Under the pieces are notes generated by a model. It saw nothing but the letters and a program-made list of their open reading frames with translations. It ran no database searches and was not told the origin of the DNA. A stretch of 64,000 bases of DNA. Origin: Pseudomonadota bacterium (lineage in GTDB: Bacteria > Pseudomonadota > Alphaproteobacteria > Acetobacterales > Acetobacteraceae). The translations under genes were made by a program, and so were the position numbers. Shown here piece after piece: positions 23,032 through 31,827 of this stretch; positions within the stretch are counted from its first letter, which is position 1, and every line of letters begins with the position of its first letter. The stretch is from NCBI GenBank assembly GCA_021849425.1, contig JAJZSY010000001.1:225653-289652 (forward strand), read 5' to 3'.

Positions 23032-24056
23032 CAGACCGGCCGCAGCCGGTAGTGGCTGACCCCCCAGGACTCGCCGCCGGCATGGCCGAACAGCCCCTCG
23101 GTGGCGAGGAAGAACAGCCGCCAGCGGCGCTTCCACAGCGCGGCCTCGGCACCATAGACGCGGCTCAGGATCTCGCCGATCGGGCCGGCGTTGCGGTCGT
23201 AATTCTCCAGCCAGAGGCGCGCGGTGCGGGCATAATGCGTGCCGTTCCAGCGCCAGTCGGCCTCCAGCGCGAACAGGTCGGAAAACTGGCCGATCAGCCC
23301 GTGGCTCGGCATGATGCCGCCGGTGAAGAAATGCCGGGCGATCCAGTCCGCCGGATCGTCGTGATCGAAGCGGTAGGGGCCGGTGCGGTGCGAGAACACG
23401 TGCAGGAACAGCGCGCCGCCGGGGGCGAGCCACTGGCGGACGCGCCCGAGCAGGCCCTGCCAGTTGGCCATGTGCTCGAACATCTCGACCGAGACCACCC
23501 GGTCGAATGTCCGCTCCGGGGTGAATGCGTTCATGTCGGCGGTGACGACGCAGAGATTGGCCAGGCCAAGCCGCGCGGCCTCCGCCTCGATATGCGCGCG
23601 CTGCGAGGCGGAATTGGAGACGGCGGTGATGGCGGCGGCGGGGTAGCGCTCGGCCATGAACAGGCTGAGCGAACCCCAGCCGCAGCCGAGTTCGAGAATC
23701 GACTGCCCGTCGGCGAGGCCGGCATGCTCGCAGGTCTGAAAGAGCGCCTGGATTTCCGCCGTCTCCAGCGTATCGGCCGGAGAGCGGAAGAAGCAGCTCG
23801 AATATTTGCGGCGCGGCCCCAGCACCTGACCGAAAAACGCCGCCGGCACCTCGTAGTGCTGGGCATTCGCCGCATCGGTGTGCAGGGCGATCGGCAGGCT
23901 TGCCATGTCGCGGGCGAAGGCGCGTTCGGCATCCGCCGTCAACGAGGCGAGCTTGCGGTCGGTCCGCCCGACCAGCCCGGCGATGCCGCGGCGGGTCAGC
24001 GCGTCGGGGATCGGCAGGCGCTCGGCCATTCCGGCCATGGTGGCGGCGAGGTTCAT
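23031..24056 (-). CDS. Cyclopropane-fatty-acid-synthase-like SAM methyltransferase
   Basis: 341 residues. After about 65 helical residues, the CFA-type body reads HYEVPAAFFGQVLGPRRKYSSCFF, then the SAM-binding loop ILELGCGWGSLSLFMAERYP, ITAVSNSASQRAHIEAEA, RVVSVEMFEHMANW and LFLHVFSHRTGPYRF. These are family signatures of enzymes that methylate unsaturated acyl chains of phospholipids. It lacks the longer N-terminal domain of E. coli Cfa, and is more like the subfamily found beside DUF1295 genes, which includes furan- or branched-lipid methyltransferases. It is in a cassette with a DUF1295 reductase-like gene 68 bp upstream. Confidence 0.85.
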   Translation of the reverse strand: MNLAATMAGMAERLPIPDALTRRGIAGLVGRTDRKLASLTADAERAFARDMASLPIALHTDAANAQHYEVPAAFFGQVLGPRRKYSSCFFRSPADTLETAEIQALFQTCEHAGLADGQSILELGCGWGSLSLFMAERYPAAAITAVSNSASQRAHIEAEAARLGLANLCVVTADMNAFTPERTFDRVVSVEMFEHMANWQGLLGRVRQWLAPGGALFLHVFSHRTGPYRFDHDDPADWIARHFFTGGIMPSHGLIGQFSDLFALEADWRWNGTHYARTARLWLENYDRNAGPIGEILSRVYGAEAALWKRRWRLFFLATEGLFGHAGGESWGVSHYRLRPV

Positions 24057-24124
24057 GCGTTCGCTCCGGGGCTTGGTTCAGACCCTAGGGTTACGGCGCC
24101 GTGGGGCATACGGATGCACCGCGC

Positions 24125-24940
24125 TCAGCCGCGCCGCCGCTTCGGCCACGGCACGATCGGGCTGACCCGCGCCTGGTAGTCGCGATAGGCGTCGCCGCGC
24201 GAGGCCAGCATCTCGCGTTCGAGCGGCGGCACGCCGGAGATTTTCGCCAGCAGCCAGTACATGAACAGCGGCGCGGCGAGGCCGGCGAGGCCCGGCCACC
24301 ACGGCCCGGCGAGCCCGATCAGCGGATAGGCGAGCCAGACCAGGATCTCGAAGAAATAGTTCGGATGGCGCGACCACGCCCACAGGCCGCTGGCGCAAAC
24401 CTTGCCGCGATTGGCCGGATCGGCGCGGAAGGCGTGCATCTGCCGATCCGCAAGCCCCTCGCCGGCGACCGATCCGGCGAAGACGGCGAGCCCCGCAAGG
24501 GTCAGGCCGGGGGCGAGCGGATAAGGGTTGCTCGCCGCGAGCGTCACGGCAAGGGCCAGCAGCCAGGCGACCGCGGCCTGGATCATCAGCAGGGCGAACA
24601 TCCGCCGCTCGAACCCCGCCCCCCATTCGGCGCGGAACCGCGCATAGCGCGCATCCTCGTGGCGGATGGCGGCGGTGCGGCGCAGGATGTAGCCGCCGAG
24701 CCGGCCGGCCCAGACCAGCACCAGCGCCGCCACCAGCAGCCGCCGCGCCGGCGCCGCCGTGCCGAGCGGCACCAGCGCGCCGACCGCCCCGGCGATGCCG
24801 GTGCCGAAGGTCCAGAACACGTCGACCCAGCCGGAATTGCGGGTCGCGCGCTGCGCCACCCAGGCGCCGGCCATGACCAGCATGAGAAAGAGCAGAAGCG
24901 TCAGCGCGAGTGCCGGATATGCCATGCGCAAGACATTCAT
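24125..24940 (-). CDS. DUF1295 membrane protein, steroid-5-alpha-reductase-like
   Basis: 271 residues with about six hydrophobic segments. NSGWVDVFWTFGTG near the start and the C-terminal SRHPNYFFEILVWLAYPLIG, with KISGVPPLEREMLASRGDAYRDYQARVSPIVPW, are diagnostic of DUF1295, which shares the NADPH-binding C-terminus of steroid 5-alpha reductases and isoprenylcysteine methyltransferases. It lies upstream of the Cfa-like gene and is oriented the same way, a frequent pairing. The likely role is reduction of an enoyl or methylene lipid product of that methyltransferase; this is inference. Confidence 0.85.
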   Translation of the reverse strand: MNVLRMAYPALALTLLLFLMLVMAGAWVAQRATRNSGWVDVFWTFGTGIAGAVGALVPLGTAAPARRLLVAALVLVWAGRLGGYILRRTAAIRHEDARYARFRAEWGAGFERRMFALLMIQAAVAWLLALAVTLAASNPYPLAPGLTLAGLAVFAGSVAGEGLADRQMHAFRADPANRGKVCASGLWAWSRHPNYFFEILVWLAYPLIGLAGPWWPGLAGLAAPLFMYWLLAKISGVPPLEREMLASRGDAYRDYQARVSPIVPWPKRRRG

Positions 24941-25023
24941 CCGCCCCGCACTTCGTCAAGGGCCGGGCTGCGCCGCCGGCGCCGAATCGCTATATGACGC
25001 GGCAGATCAGAAGGAGCCTCGCC

Positions 25024-25563
25024 ATGTCGCGCATCGACGAAAGCCGCAAATTCGTTCCCGTCTCCATCGCCGTGATGACCGTCTCGGACACGCGGACGGC
25101 GGAGACCGACACGTCGGGCGACGCGCTGGCCGCGCGCGTCGTGGCCGCCGGCCACAGGCTGGCCGCGCGCGGCATCGTCCGCGACGACGCGGACCTGATC
25201 GCCGCCCGGCTGCGCGCCTGGATCGCCGATCCGGCGATCGATGTGGTGATCACCTCGGGCGGCACCGGCATCACTGGGCGGGATGTGACGCCGGAAGCCT
25301 TCTCCCGCGTGCTGGAGAAGGAGATCGAAGGGTTCGGCGAGCTGTTCCGGATGCTGAGCTACCAGAAGATCGGCACCTCGACGATCCAGTCCCGCGCGAT
25401 CGGCGGGGTGGCGGGCGGCACCTATCTCTTCGCCCTGCCCGGCTCGACCGGTGCGGTGAAGGATGGCTGGGACGACATTCTCGTCTTCCAGCTCGATTCC
25501 CGGCATCGGCCCTGCAACCTCGTCGAACTCATGCCGCGGTTGCAGGAACACCTGACCGCCTGA
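25024..25563 (+). CDS. moaB: Molybdenum cofactor biosynthesis protein B
   Basis: 179 residues from the ATG at 25024, after GGAGCCTC. IAVMTVSDTRTAETDTSGDALAARVVAAGH, the MPT-binding VVITSGGTGITGRDVTPEAF, and FRMLSYQKIGTSTIQSRAIGGVAGGTYLFALPGSTGAVKDGWDD are all characteristic of MoaB/MogA. The protein adenylates molybdopterin before metal insertion. It is monocistronic; no other moa genes are in the window. Confidence 0.95.
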   Translation: MSRIDESRKFVPVSIAVMTVSDTRTAETDTSGDALAARVVAAGHRLAARGIVRDDADLIAARLRAWIADPAIDVVITSGGTGITGRDVTPEAFSRVLEKEIEGFGELFRMLSYQKIGTSTIQSRAIGGVAGGTYLFALPGSTGAVKDGWDDILVFQLDSRHRPCNLVELMPRLQEHLTA

Positions 25564-25593
25564 GCGAACGACCGGCCGCCGCGCCCCCGCCGG

Positions 25594-26103
25594 TCAGATC
25601 GGCGGCGGGCCGGATTTCATCCGCTCCATCGCGAAGCGGGAGCTGACATTGCGCAGCGGCACGGCGGCGATGAGTCGGCGGTAGAACGCGTCGTAGGACG
25701 GGATGTCCGGCGCCATGACGTGCAGCAGGTAGTCGACATCGCCGCTCATCCGCCAGGCGCCGACGATCTCGGGCATGGTGGCGACGACCTCGGCGAATTT
25801 CGCGATCCAGCCATCGGAGTGATCCGCCGTCTCGATCGAGACGAAGACCGAAACCGGATAGCCCAGCCGCTCGGGCGAGAGTGCGACCACCCGGCCCTGG
25901 ATGACGCCGGCCTCCTCCATCCGCTTGATCCGCTTCCAGCAGGGCGTGGCCGAAAGCCCGACCTCCTTCGCCATGATGGCGAGCGGCACGGTGGCGTCGC
26001 GCGCAAGCAGGCGGAGGATCGCGCGGTCGATCGTGTCGAGCGCGGCGGGGGCAACCGGCGCCGGCGGTGCCGGGGCGGGGCTGGTCCGGGCTTTGTCGGT
26101 CAT
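25594..26103 (-). CDS. Lrp/AsnC regulator divergent from the sulfite-reduction operon
   Basis: 169 residues from the ATG at 26103, where AAGGG lies 9 bases upstream; an ATG at 26139 lacks such a site. An Ala/Pro-rich leader (about 22 residues) is followed by the HTH (LDTIDRAILRLLARDATVPLAIMAKEVGLSATPCWKRIKRMEEAGVI) and the RAM domain (VSVFVSIETAD, MPEIVGAWRMSGDVDYLLHV). It probably controls the divergent siroheme/sulfite-reductase operon in response to an amino acid such as cysteine or methionine. A 23-bp inverted repeat lies in the shared region. Confidence 0.9.
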   Translation of the reverse strand: MTDKARTSPAPAPPAPVAPAALDTIDRAILRLLARDATVPLAIMAKEVGLSATPCWKRIKRMEEAGVIQGRVVALSPERLGYPVSVFVSIETADHSDGWIAKFAEVVATMPEIVGAWRMSGDVDYLLHVMAPDIPSYDAFYRRLIAAVPLRNVSSRFAMERMKSGPPPI

Positions 26104-26154
26104 TCCAAAATACCCTTCAGTTTTGGATTCGTTTTTCATATCGTCGAGTTAAAT

Positions 26155-26177
26155 CAGAAAATCAAACTTATTTTCTG
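26155..26177. promoter_or_regulatory. 23-bp inverted repeat, candidate Lrp operator of the cys operon
   Basis: CAGAAAAT (26155-26162), 7 bases, then ATTTTCTG (26170-26177): two perfect 8-bp arms in an AT-rich patch between divergent genes. Its AT-rich, roughly 15-base-core form fits Lrp-family sites. The location suggests control of both directions. Confidence 0.55.
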
Positions 26178-26254
26178 CTGAATGAGCCGATTTCGGAGAA
26201 ATCTGTTTTCCTGCCCCGGCCGCGTTCCTATACTTCGTTTGTGCAGGAGACACC

Positions 26255-26815
26255 ATGATCCCGATCGCCCTCGACCCACGGCTGACCTCGCTCGGCGTTG
26301 CCGGCAACGGCCCCCTGGCGCTGCGCCGCTACCGCGCGCTGCGGGCGGCGGGGGCCGAAGGCGCGCTGCTGTTCTCCGACGATCCCGCCGCCGAGGCGGT
26401 CGAGGCGGCGGGGGCGAATCTGCGCCGCGCCCTGCCGGACGAGGCGGCGCTGGCGGCGCTGCATGTGCTGTGGATCGTCGATCTGCCGGCCGAGGCAGCG
26501 GAAGCGCTGGCGGCGCGGGCGCGGGCGGCGCGCGTGCTGGTCAATGTCGAGGACGTGCTGCCCTTTTGCGATTTTCACTCGGTCGCCGAAATTCGCCGCG
26601 GCGACCTGCTGCTCACCATTTCCACCGCCGGCGCCGCCCCCGGGCTTGCCGGCGTGCTGCGGCGCGATCTCGAAACCCGGTTCGGCCCGGAATGGGCCGA
26701 CCGCGTCGCGCGAATCCGCGCGCTGCGCCGCGGCTGGCAGCAGGAGGGCGTGACCATGCCCGAGGCCGCGCGGCGGATCGCCACTCTCGTCGAGGAAGAA
26801 GGCTGGCTCGCATGA
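26255..26815 (+). CDS. Precorrin-2 dehydrogenase / sirohydrochlorin ferrochelatase-like protein
   Basis: 186 residues. The start MIPIALDPRLTSLGVAGNGPLALRRYRALRAAGA resembles the NAD-binding N-domain of CysG/Met8, and GDLLLTISTAGAAPGLAGVLRRDLETRFGPEW is its clear signature, close to the sirohaem synthase STAGxAPxLA motif. It oxidises precorrin-2 to sirohydrochlorin and may insert iron. It overlaps cobA by 4 bp (ATGA) and is the first gene of the operon, which supplies sirohaem for the sulfite reductase encoded downstream. Confidence 0.85.
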   Translation: MIPIALDPRLTSLGVAGNGPLALRRYRALRAAGAEGALLFSDDPAAEAVEAAGANLRRALPDEAALAALHVLWIVDLPAEAAEALAARARAARVLVNVEDVLPFCDFHSVAEIRRGDLLLTISTAGAAPGLAGVLRRDLETRFGPEWADRVARIRALRRGWQQEGVTMPEAARRIATLVEEEGWLA

Positions 26816-27603
26816 TCCGACATCCCGCATTCGCCCCCGGCAGCGTCTGGCTGGCCGGCGCCGGGCCCGGCGACCCCGCGCTTCTGACGCTGGCGGCGCT
26901 GCACGCGATCGAGACCGCCGACGTGATTCTGCATGACGCGCTGGTGCCGGGGGAAATCCTCGGCCTCGCCCCGGCGGCGACGCGGCTGGTGCCGGCGGGC
27001 AAGCGGGCCGGCGGCATCCACACGCCGCAGCTCTCGATCAACGAGGACCTGATCGCCCTCGCCCGGCAGGGGCTGCGGGTGCTGCGCCTGAAGGGCGGCG
27101 ATCCGTTCGTGTTCGGCCGCGGCGGCGAGGAGTGCCTCGCCCTCGCCGCGGCGAGCATTCCCTTCCGGGTGATCCCCGGCATTTCCGCCGGCATCGGGGC
27201 GGCGAGTGCCGCGCACATGCCGATCACCCATCGCGGTGTCGCCCGCAGCGTGGCGTTCGCCACCGGCGAGGCCGGGCCGGCCGGCGGCGAGGTGGATTTC
27301 GCGGCACTCGGCCGCGCCGCCGACACGCTGGTGCTCTACATGGCGCGGCAGAATATCGGCCGCATCGCCGCCGCCCTGATCGAGGGCGGCCGCAGCCCGA
27401 CCGATCCGCTGGCCTTCCTGCTCGACGCGACGACGCCGCGCGAGCGCATCGTCCACACCACGATCGGCGCCGCCGCCGCCATCGCCGCCACCCTGAAGCC
27501 GGCCGCCACCCTGGTGATCGTCGGCCCCGTCGCCGGAATCGGCGCGATGCTCGCGCCGCACCGCCCGGACGCCGAACCCTCGATCCGCTCCGCACAAGGT
27601 TGA
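26812..27603 (+). CDS. cobA: Uroporphyrinogen-III C-methyltransferase
   Basis: 263 residues from the ATG at 26812. VWLAGAGPGDPALLTLAALHAIETADVILHDALV opens the SUMT fold; PAGKRAGGIHTPQLSINEDLIALARQGLRVLRLKGGDPFVFGRGGEE, IPFRVIPGISAGIGAASAAHMPITHRG and LVLYMARQNI follow, all SAM-binding motifs of the CobA/CysG-A family. It makes precorrin-2 from uroporphyrinogen III. It is coupled to the dehydrogenase gene before it, so together they replace a fused CysG. Confidence 0.95.
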   Translation: MIRHPAFAPGSVWLAGAGPGDPALLTLAALHAIETADVILHDALVPGEILGLAPAATRLVPAGKRAGGIHTPQLSINEDLIALARQGLRVLRLKGGDPFVFGRGGEECLALAAASIPFRVIPGISAGIGAASAAHMPITHRGVARSVAFATGEAGPAGGEVDFAALGRAADTLVLYMARQNIGRIAAALIEGGRSPTDPLAFLLDATTPRERIVHTTIGAAAAIAATLKPAATLVIVGPVAGIGAMLAPHRPDAEPSIRSAQG

Positions 27604-27607
27604 CATC

Positions 27608-29356
27608 ATGACCCGCACCGCCGCCCTGCCCCGTTCCGCCCCCTTCGCGCCCGAGGACATCGCCGTTCTCGACAAGGTGATCGGCCGCGCCTCCAGCACG
27701 CAGCGCGCCTGGCTCGCCGGCTTCCTCGCCGGGATCGACGCCGCGAAGGGCGATGCCGCCCCGCCCGCCGCGCCGCCGGCGGCGAAGACGAAACTCACCA
27801 TTCTGTTCGCCACCGAATCCGGCAATTCCGAGGCGCTGGCGAACGCCGCGAAGAAGGACGCGCAGAAGCGCGGCTTCGCCCCGCGGGTGCTGGACATGGC
27901 GGATATCGGCCCCGGCGCGCTGGCCGAGGCCGAGAACCTGCTGGTCATCGCCTCGACCTGGGGCGAGGGCGAGGCGCCGCAGCGCGCCGCCCCCTTCATG
28001 CGCGCCCTGCTGGCCGAGGACGCGCCGGCGCTGGAGGGTGTCACCTTCGCGGTGCTCGCGCTCGGCGATTCGTCCTATGCGCAGTTCTGCGAGACCGGAC
28101 GGCAGATCGACGCGAGGCTGGAAGCGCTCGGCGCCCGCCGCATCGCCCCCCGGCTCGACTGCGATCTCGACTACGAGGCACCGGCGGCGAGCTTCATCGA
28201 CAGCCTGTTCACCGCGCTCGCGCCGCAGGCCGATGCCGGCTCGGTCATTCATGTCGATTTCCACCGCGCCGAGGGCGTCGAGATCAGCAAGGCCAACCCG
28301 TTCGAGGCGGAGGTGGCGGCGCTGCACCCGATCACCTCGTCGCGCTCGGAGAGCGAGACGCTGCATCTCGAACTCGACCTCACCGGCTCCGGCCTGAGCT
28401 ACGAGCCGGGCGACACGCTGGGCATAGCCCCCACCAACGCCCCGGCGCTCGCCGATGCGATTCTCGGCGCGACCGGGCTTGCCGGCAATGCCGAGGCCCG
28501 CGAGACGCTGATCCGCGAGCGCGACATCACCACGCTGACCCCGAAGCTGATCGCCGACTATGCCGCGCTGACCGGCGAGGCGAAGCTTGCCGCCCTCGCC
28601 GCCGACGAAGCGGCCCGCGCCGCGTTCATCGCCGGGCGGCAGCCGGTCGACCTGTTCGAGGCGTTTCCGCACCGGCTCGATGCCGGCCAGCTCGCGGCCC
28701 TGCTGCGCAAGCTGCCGCCGCGCTATTATTCCATCGCCTCGTCGCAGAAGCTGGTGGGGGATGCGGCGCATCTCGCCATCGCCAAGGTGGCGTATGAAAG
28801 TGCGGGCCGCGCGCGGCTCGGCGTCGCCTCCGGCATGGTCGCCGAGCGGCTGCGCGAGGGCGACACGCTGCCGGTCCATATCAAGGCGAACCCGCATTTC
28901 CGGCTGCCGGAAGATACCGCGACGCCGATCGTGATGATCGGCGCCGGCACCGGCATCGCCCCCTACCGCGCCTTCCTGCAGGAGCGCGAGGCGATGGGGG
29001 CGGCCGGGCGGAGCTGGCTGATCTTCGGCCATCGCCGCTTCACCCATGATTTCCTCTATCAGCTCGAAATCCAGGACTGGCTGAAGAGCGGCGTGCTGAA
29101 CGAGATCGACCTCGCCTTCTCGCGCGACCAGCCGCAGAAGCGCTACGTGCAGCATGTGCTGTGGGAGCGGCGCGAGGCGCTGCAGGACCGGCTCGCCGAG
29201 GGGGCGACGCTCTATCTCTGCGGTGACGCCAAGGCGATGGCCCGCGATGTCGATGCGACGCTCGTGCGCATCCTCGGCGGCGAGGACGCGGCGAAGGGCC
29301 AGGCCGCACTCGATGCGCTGATCGGCGCCGGGCGCTACAAGAAGGACGTCTATTGA
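27608..29356 (+). CDS. cysJ: Sulfite reductase flavoprotein (CysJ-type)
   Basis: 582 residues, near E. coli CysJ (599). The flavodoxin domain has LTILFATESGNSEALANAAKK and IASTWGEGEAPQRA, followed by LALGDSSYAQFCETGRQID. The FAD domain shows ETLHLELDLTGSGLSYEPGDTLGIAPTN, RYYSIASSQ and GVASGMVAERLREGD; the NADPH domain has IVMIGAGTGIAPYRAFLQER, WLIFGHRRFTHDFLYQ and LYLCGDAKAMARDVDATL. It passes electrons from NADPH to the haem subunit CysI. The gene is 4 bp after cobA and overlaps cysH by 1 base. Confidence 0.93.
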   Translation: MTRTAALPRSAPFAPEDIAVLDKVIGRASSTQRAWLAGFLAGIDAAKGDAAPPAAPPAAKTKLTILFATESGNSEALANAAKKDAQKRGFAPRVLDMADIGPGALAEAENLLVIASTWGEGEAPQRAAPFMRALLAEDAPALEGVTFAVLALGDSSYAQFCETGRQIDARLEALGARRIAPRLDCDLDYEAPAASFIDSLFTALAPQADAGSVIHVDFHRAEGVEISKANPFEAEVAALHPITSSRSESETLHLELDLTGSGLSYEPGDTLGIAPTNAPALADAILGATGLAGNAEARETLIRERDITTLTPKLIADYAALTGEAKLAALAADEAARAAFIAGRQPVDLFEAFPHRLDAGQLAALLRKLPPRYYSIASSQKLVGDAAHLAIAKVAYESAGRARLGVASGMVAERLREGDTLPVHIKANPHFRLPEDTATPIVMIGAGTGIAPYRAFLQEREAMGAAGRSWLIFGHRRFTHDFLYQLEIQDWLKSGVLNEIDLAFSRDQPQKRYVQHVLWERREALQDRLAEGATLYLCGDAKAMARDVDATLVRILGGEDAAKGQAALDALIGAGRYKKDVY

Positions 29357-30039
29357 TGAGCGAACAGGTTCAGGAGCGCGCGGCGGCGACGCTCGACATG
29401 CTGCGCGCGGCGCTTCATGCCCATCACGGCAGGATCGCGCTGGTCTCCTCCTTCGGCACCGAATCCGCCGTGCTGCTCGACATGGTGGCGCGGATCGACC
29501 GGGCGCTGCCGGTGATGTTTCTCGATACCGGCAAGCTCTTCCCGGACACGATCGCCTATCGCAACGCGCTGATCGCCCGCCTGCGGCTGCACGATGTCCG
29601 CACCATCCGCCCGGACCCCGCGCATCTCGCCGAGCTGGACCCGGAGGGCGCGCTGTTCGGGCGCGACCCCGACCTGTGCTGCACCATCCGCAAGACCATG
29701 CCGCTGGACGCCGCACTTGAAGGGTTCGAGGCGTGGATTTCCGGCCGCAAGCGCACCCAGTCCGACCAGCGGGCGCGCATTCTGCCGATCGAGACCGGGC
29801 CGGACGGGCGGACCATCGTCAACCCGCTGCATGACTGGGAGCGCACCGATATCGACGCCTATTTCGCCGCCCGGCGCCTGCCGCGCCACCCGCTCGAATC
29901 CGAGGGGTTCCCCTCGATCGGCTGTGCGACCTGCACCCGCCGCGTGCGCCCCGGCGAGCCGCCGCGCGCCGGCCGCTGGAGCGGCACCAGCAAGACCGAA
30001 TGCGGCATCTTCCTCGACCGCGCCGGCCAGGCCGCCTGA
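29356..30039 (+). CDS. cysH: Phosphoadenylyl/adenylyl-sulfate reductase
   Basis: 227 residues from the ATG at 29356. The PP-loop ALVSSFGTESAVLLDM-type motif is present, with PVMFLDTGKLFPDTIAYRN, LCCTIRKTMPLDAAL and CATCTRRVRPGEPPRAGRWSG and TECGIFL. The CC and CXXC pairs indicate a [4Fe-4S] cluster, so this is the APS-type (or dual) reductase rather than the E. coli PAPS type. It releases sulfite from activated sulfate. The gene overlaps cysJ by 1 base. Activation genes cysND are not in the window. Confidence 0.92.
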   Translation: MSEQVQERAAATLDMLRAALHAHHGRIALVSSFGTESAVLLDMVARIDRALPVMFLDTGKLFPDTIAYRNALIARLRLHDVRTIRPDPAHLAELDPEGALFGRDPDLCCTIRKTMPLDAALEGFEAWISGRKRTQSDQRARILPIETGPDGRTIVNPLHDWERTDIDAYFAARRLPRHPLESEGFPSIGCATCTRRVRPGEPPRAGRWSGTSKTECGIFLDRAGQAA

Positions 30040-30068
30040 CCCGACAACGCTAACAGAAAGAGCCCACC

Positions 30069-31742
30069 ATGGCGGATCGTGACGTCATTCAACTCTCCCG
30101 CAACGAGGACATCAAGGCGCGGAGCGATTTTCTCCGCGGCACGCTGGTCGAGGAACTCGGCCAGCAGGCGCTCGGCGGCCTCACCGAGGATGGCGGCCAG
30201 CTCGTCAAGTTCCACGGCATGTATGTCCAGGACGACCGCGACCTCCGCCCCGAGCGGGCGAAGCGCAAGCTCGACCGCGCCTATTCGTTCATGGCCCGGC
30301 TGCGAATTCCGGCCGGCGTGCTGACGCCGCGGCAGTATCTGGCACTCAACCGCATCGCCGATGAGCGGGCCAACGGCACCATCCGGGTGACGACGCGGCA
30401 GACCGTGCAGTTCCACGGCATCATCAAGTCGAACGTGCGCGCAGCGCTCCAGGCGATCGACGCCGCCCTGCTCGACACGATCGCGGCCTGCGGCGATGTG
30501 AACCGCAACGTGATTTCCACCGCCAACCCCTATCTCTCCCGCGCCCATGCCGAGGCGGCGGAGGCGGCGCGGGTGCTCTCGGCGCATTTCCTGCCGCGCA
30601 CCGGCGCCTGGCGCGAAGTGTTCATCGGCGATGAGCGGGTGCTCGGCGGCGAGCCCGAGGCCGAGCCGATCTATGGCGCGACCTACCTGCCCCGCAAGTT
30701 CAAGATCGCCATCGCGGTGCCGCCCTCGAACGATGTCGACGTTTTCGCGCACGACCTGTCCTATATCGCGATCGTCGAGAACGGGGTGATCGCGGGATAC
30801 AACGTCGTGGTCGGCGGCGGCATGGGGGCGACGCATGGCGAGACGGAAACCTATCCGCGGGTGGGCGACGTGATCGGCTATTGCCCGGCGGATCGGCTGA
30901 TCGAGTCGGCCGAGGCGGTGCTGACGACCCAGCGCGATTTCGGCGACCGCACCAACCGCAAGCACGCGCGGCTGAAATACACGATCGACACCCACGGGCT
31001 CGACTGGTTCCGCGCCGAGGTCGACCGCCGGATGAGCGCGCCGCTGGAGCCCGCACGCGCCTTCACTTTCGAGGGCAATCACGACCGGCTCGGCTGGAGC
31101 ACCGACGCCGAGGGCCACCATCACTTAACGCTGCACATCGTCAACGGCCGCATCGCCGACCGGAGCGATGCGCGCCTGAAATCCGCCCTCGCCGCCATCG
31201 CCGCATTGCCCGGCTTCATCGATACCGGCGCGCTGGTGATGACCACCAACCAGAACATCATCATCGCCCGCGCGAACGACGCCGAGCGCGCCGCGATCGA
31301 CGCGATTCTGGCGGAGCATGGGGTGAGCCAGGACGTCTCGCGCCTCGCGGAAGGGGCGATGGCCTGCGTCGCGCTGCCGACCTGCGGCCTCGCTCTCGCC
31401 GAGAGCGAGCGCTACCTGCCGACGCTGGTCGGGAAGATCGACGGGATTCTCGCCGATCACGGGCTCGCGGAGCAGAAGATCACCATTCGCATGACCGGCT
31501 GCCCCAATGGCTGCGCCCGGCCCTATATCGCCGAGATCGGGCTGGTCGGCCGCAACCCCGGCAAATACAACCTGATGCTCGGCGGTGCTGCCGACGGCGC
31601 GCGGCTCAACACGGTCTATCGCGAGAATGCCGGCGAGGCGGAAATCCTCGCCGCGCTGGAGCCGGTCATCGCCGCTTATGCCAGGGACCGGCTGCCGGGC
31701 GAGGGGTTTGGCGACTACACGCGGCGGGCGGGAATCGTCTGA
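30069..31742 (+). CDS. cysI: Sulfite reductase hemoprotein beta-component
   Basis: 557 residues, close to E. coli CysI (570). FLRGTLVEELGQQALGGLTEDGGQLVKFHGMYVQDDRDLR is the typical start, and TIRVTTRQTVQFHGI the first pseudo-repeat; the [4Fe-4S]-sirohaem cysteines are in ACVALPTCGLALAESERYLP and MTGCPNGCARPYIAEIGLVG, with all four Cys present. It reduces sulfite to sulfide, receiving electrons from CysJ. It is the last gene of the operon. The residue set fits NADPH-type CysI rather than ferredoxin-dependent NirA. Confidence 0.95.
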   Translation: MADRDVIQLSRNEDIKARSDFLRGTLVEELGQQALGGLTEDGGQLVKFHGMYVQDDRDLRPERAKRKLDRAYSFMARLRIPAGVLTPRQYLALNRIADERANGTIRVTTRQTVQFHGIIKSNVRAALQAIDAALLDTIAACGDVNRNVISTANPYLSRAHAEAAEAARVLSAHFLPRTGAWREVFIGDERVLGGEPEAEPIYGATYLPRKFKIAIAVPPSNDVDVFAHDLSYIAIVENGVIAGYNVVVGGGMGATHGETETYPRVGDVIGYCPADRLIESAEAVLTTQRDFGDRTNRKHARLKYTIDTHGLDWFRAEVDRRMSAPLEPARAFTFEGNHDRLGWSTDAEGHHHLTLHIVNGRIADRSDARLKSALAAIAALPGFIDTGALVMTTNQNIIIARANDAERAAIDAILAEHGVSQDVSRLAEGAMACVALPTCGLALAESERYLPTLVGKIDGILADHGLAEQKITIRMTGCPNGCARPYIAEIGLVGRNPGKYNLMLGGAADGARLNTVYRENAGEAEILAALEPVIAAYARDRLPGEGFGDYTRRAGIV

Positions 31743-31766
31743 GCTTCCCTCGGCTGCATCGCCATG

Positions 31767-31799
31767 AAAAAACCTGGCCGGAGGCTGCTCCGGCCAGGT
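31767..31799 (-). terminator. Intrinsic terminator after the PQQ dehydrogenase-cytochrome operon
   Basis: A perfect 12-bp inverted repeat (ACCTGGCCGGAG at 31772-31783 and its complement at 31788-31799, 4-base loop) is followed on the minus strand by six T (31772-31767). It lies 28 bp past the cytochrome stop; the hairpin could also help stop the convergent cys transcript. Confidence 0.85.
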
Positions 31800-31827
31800 C
31801 GAATTCATGGTGATCGGCGCGGAGTGG

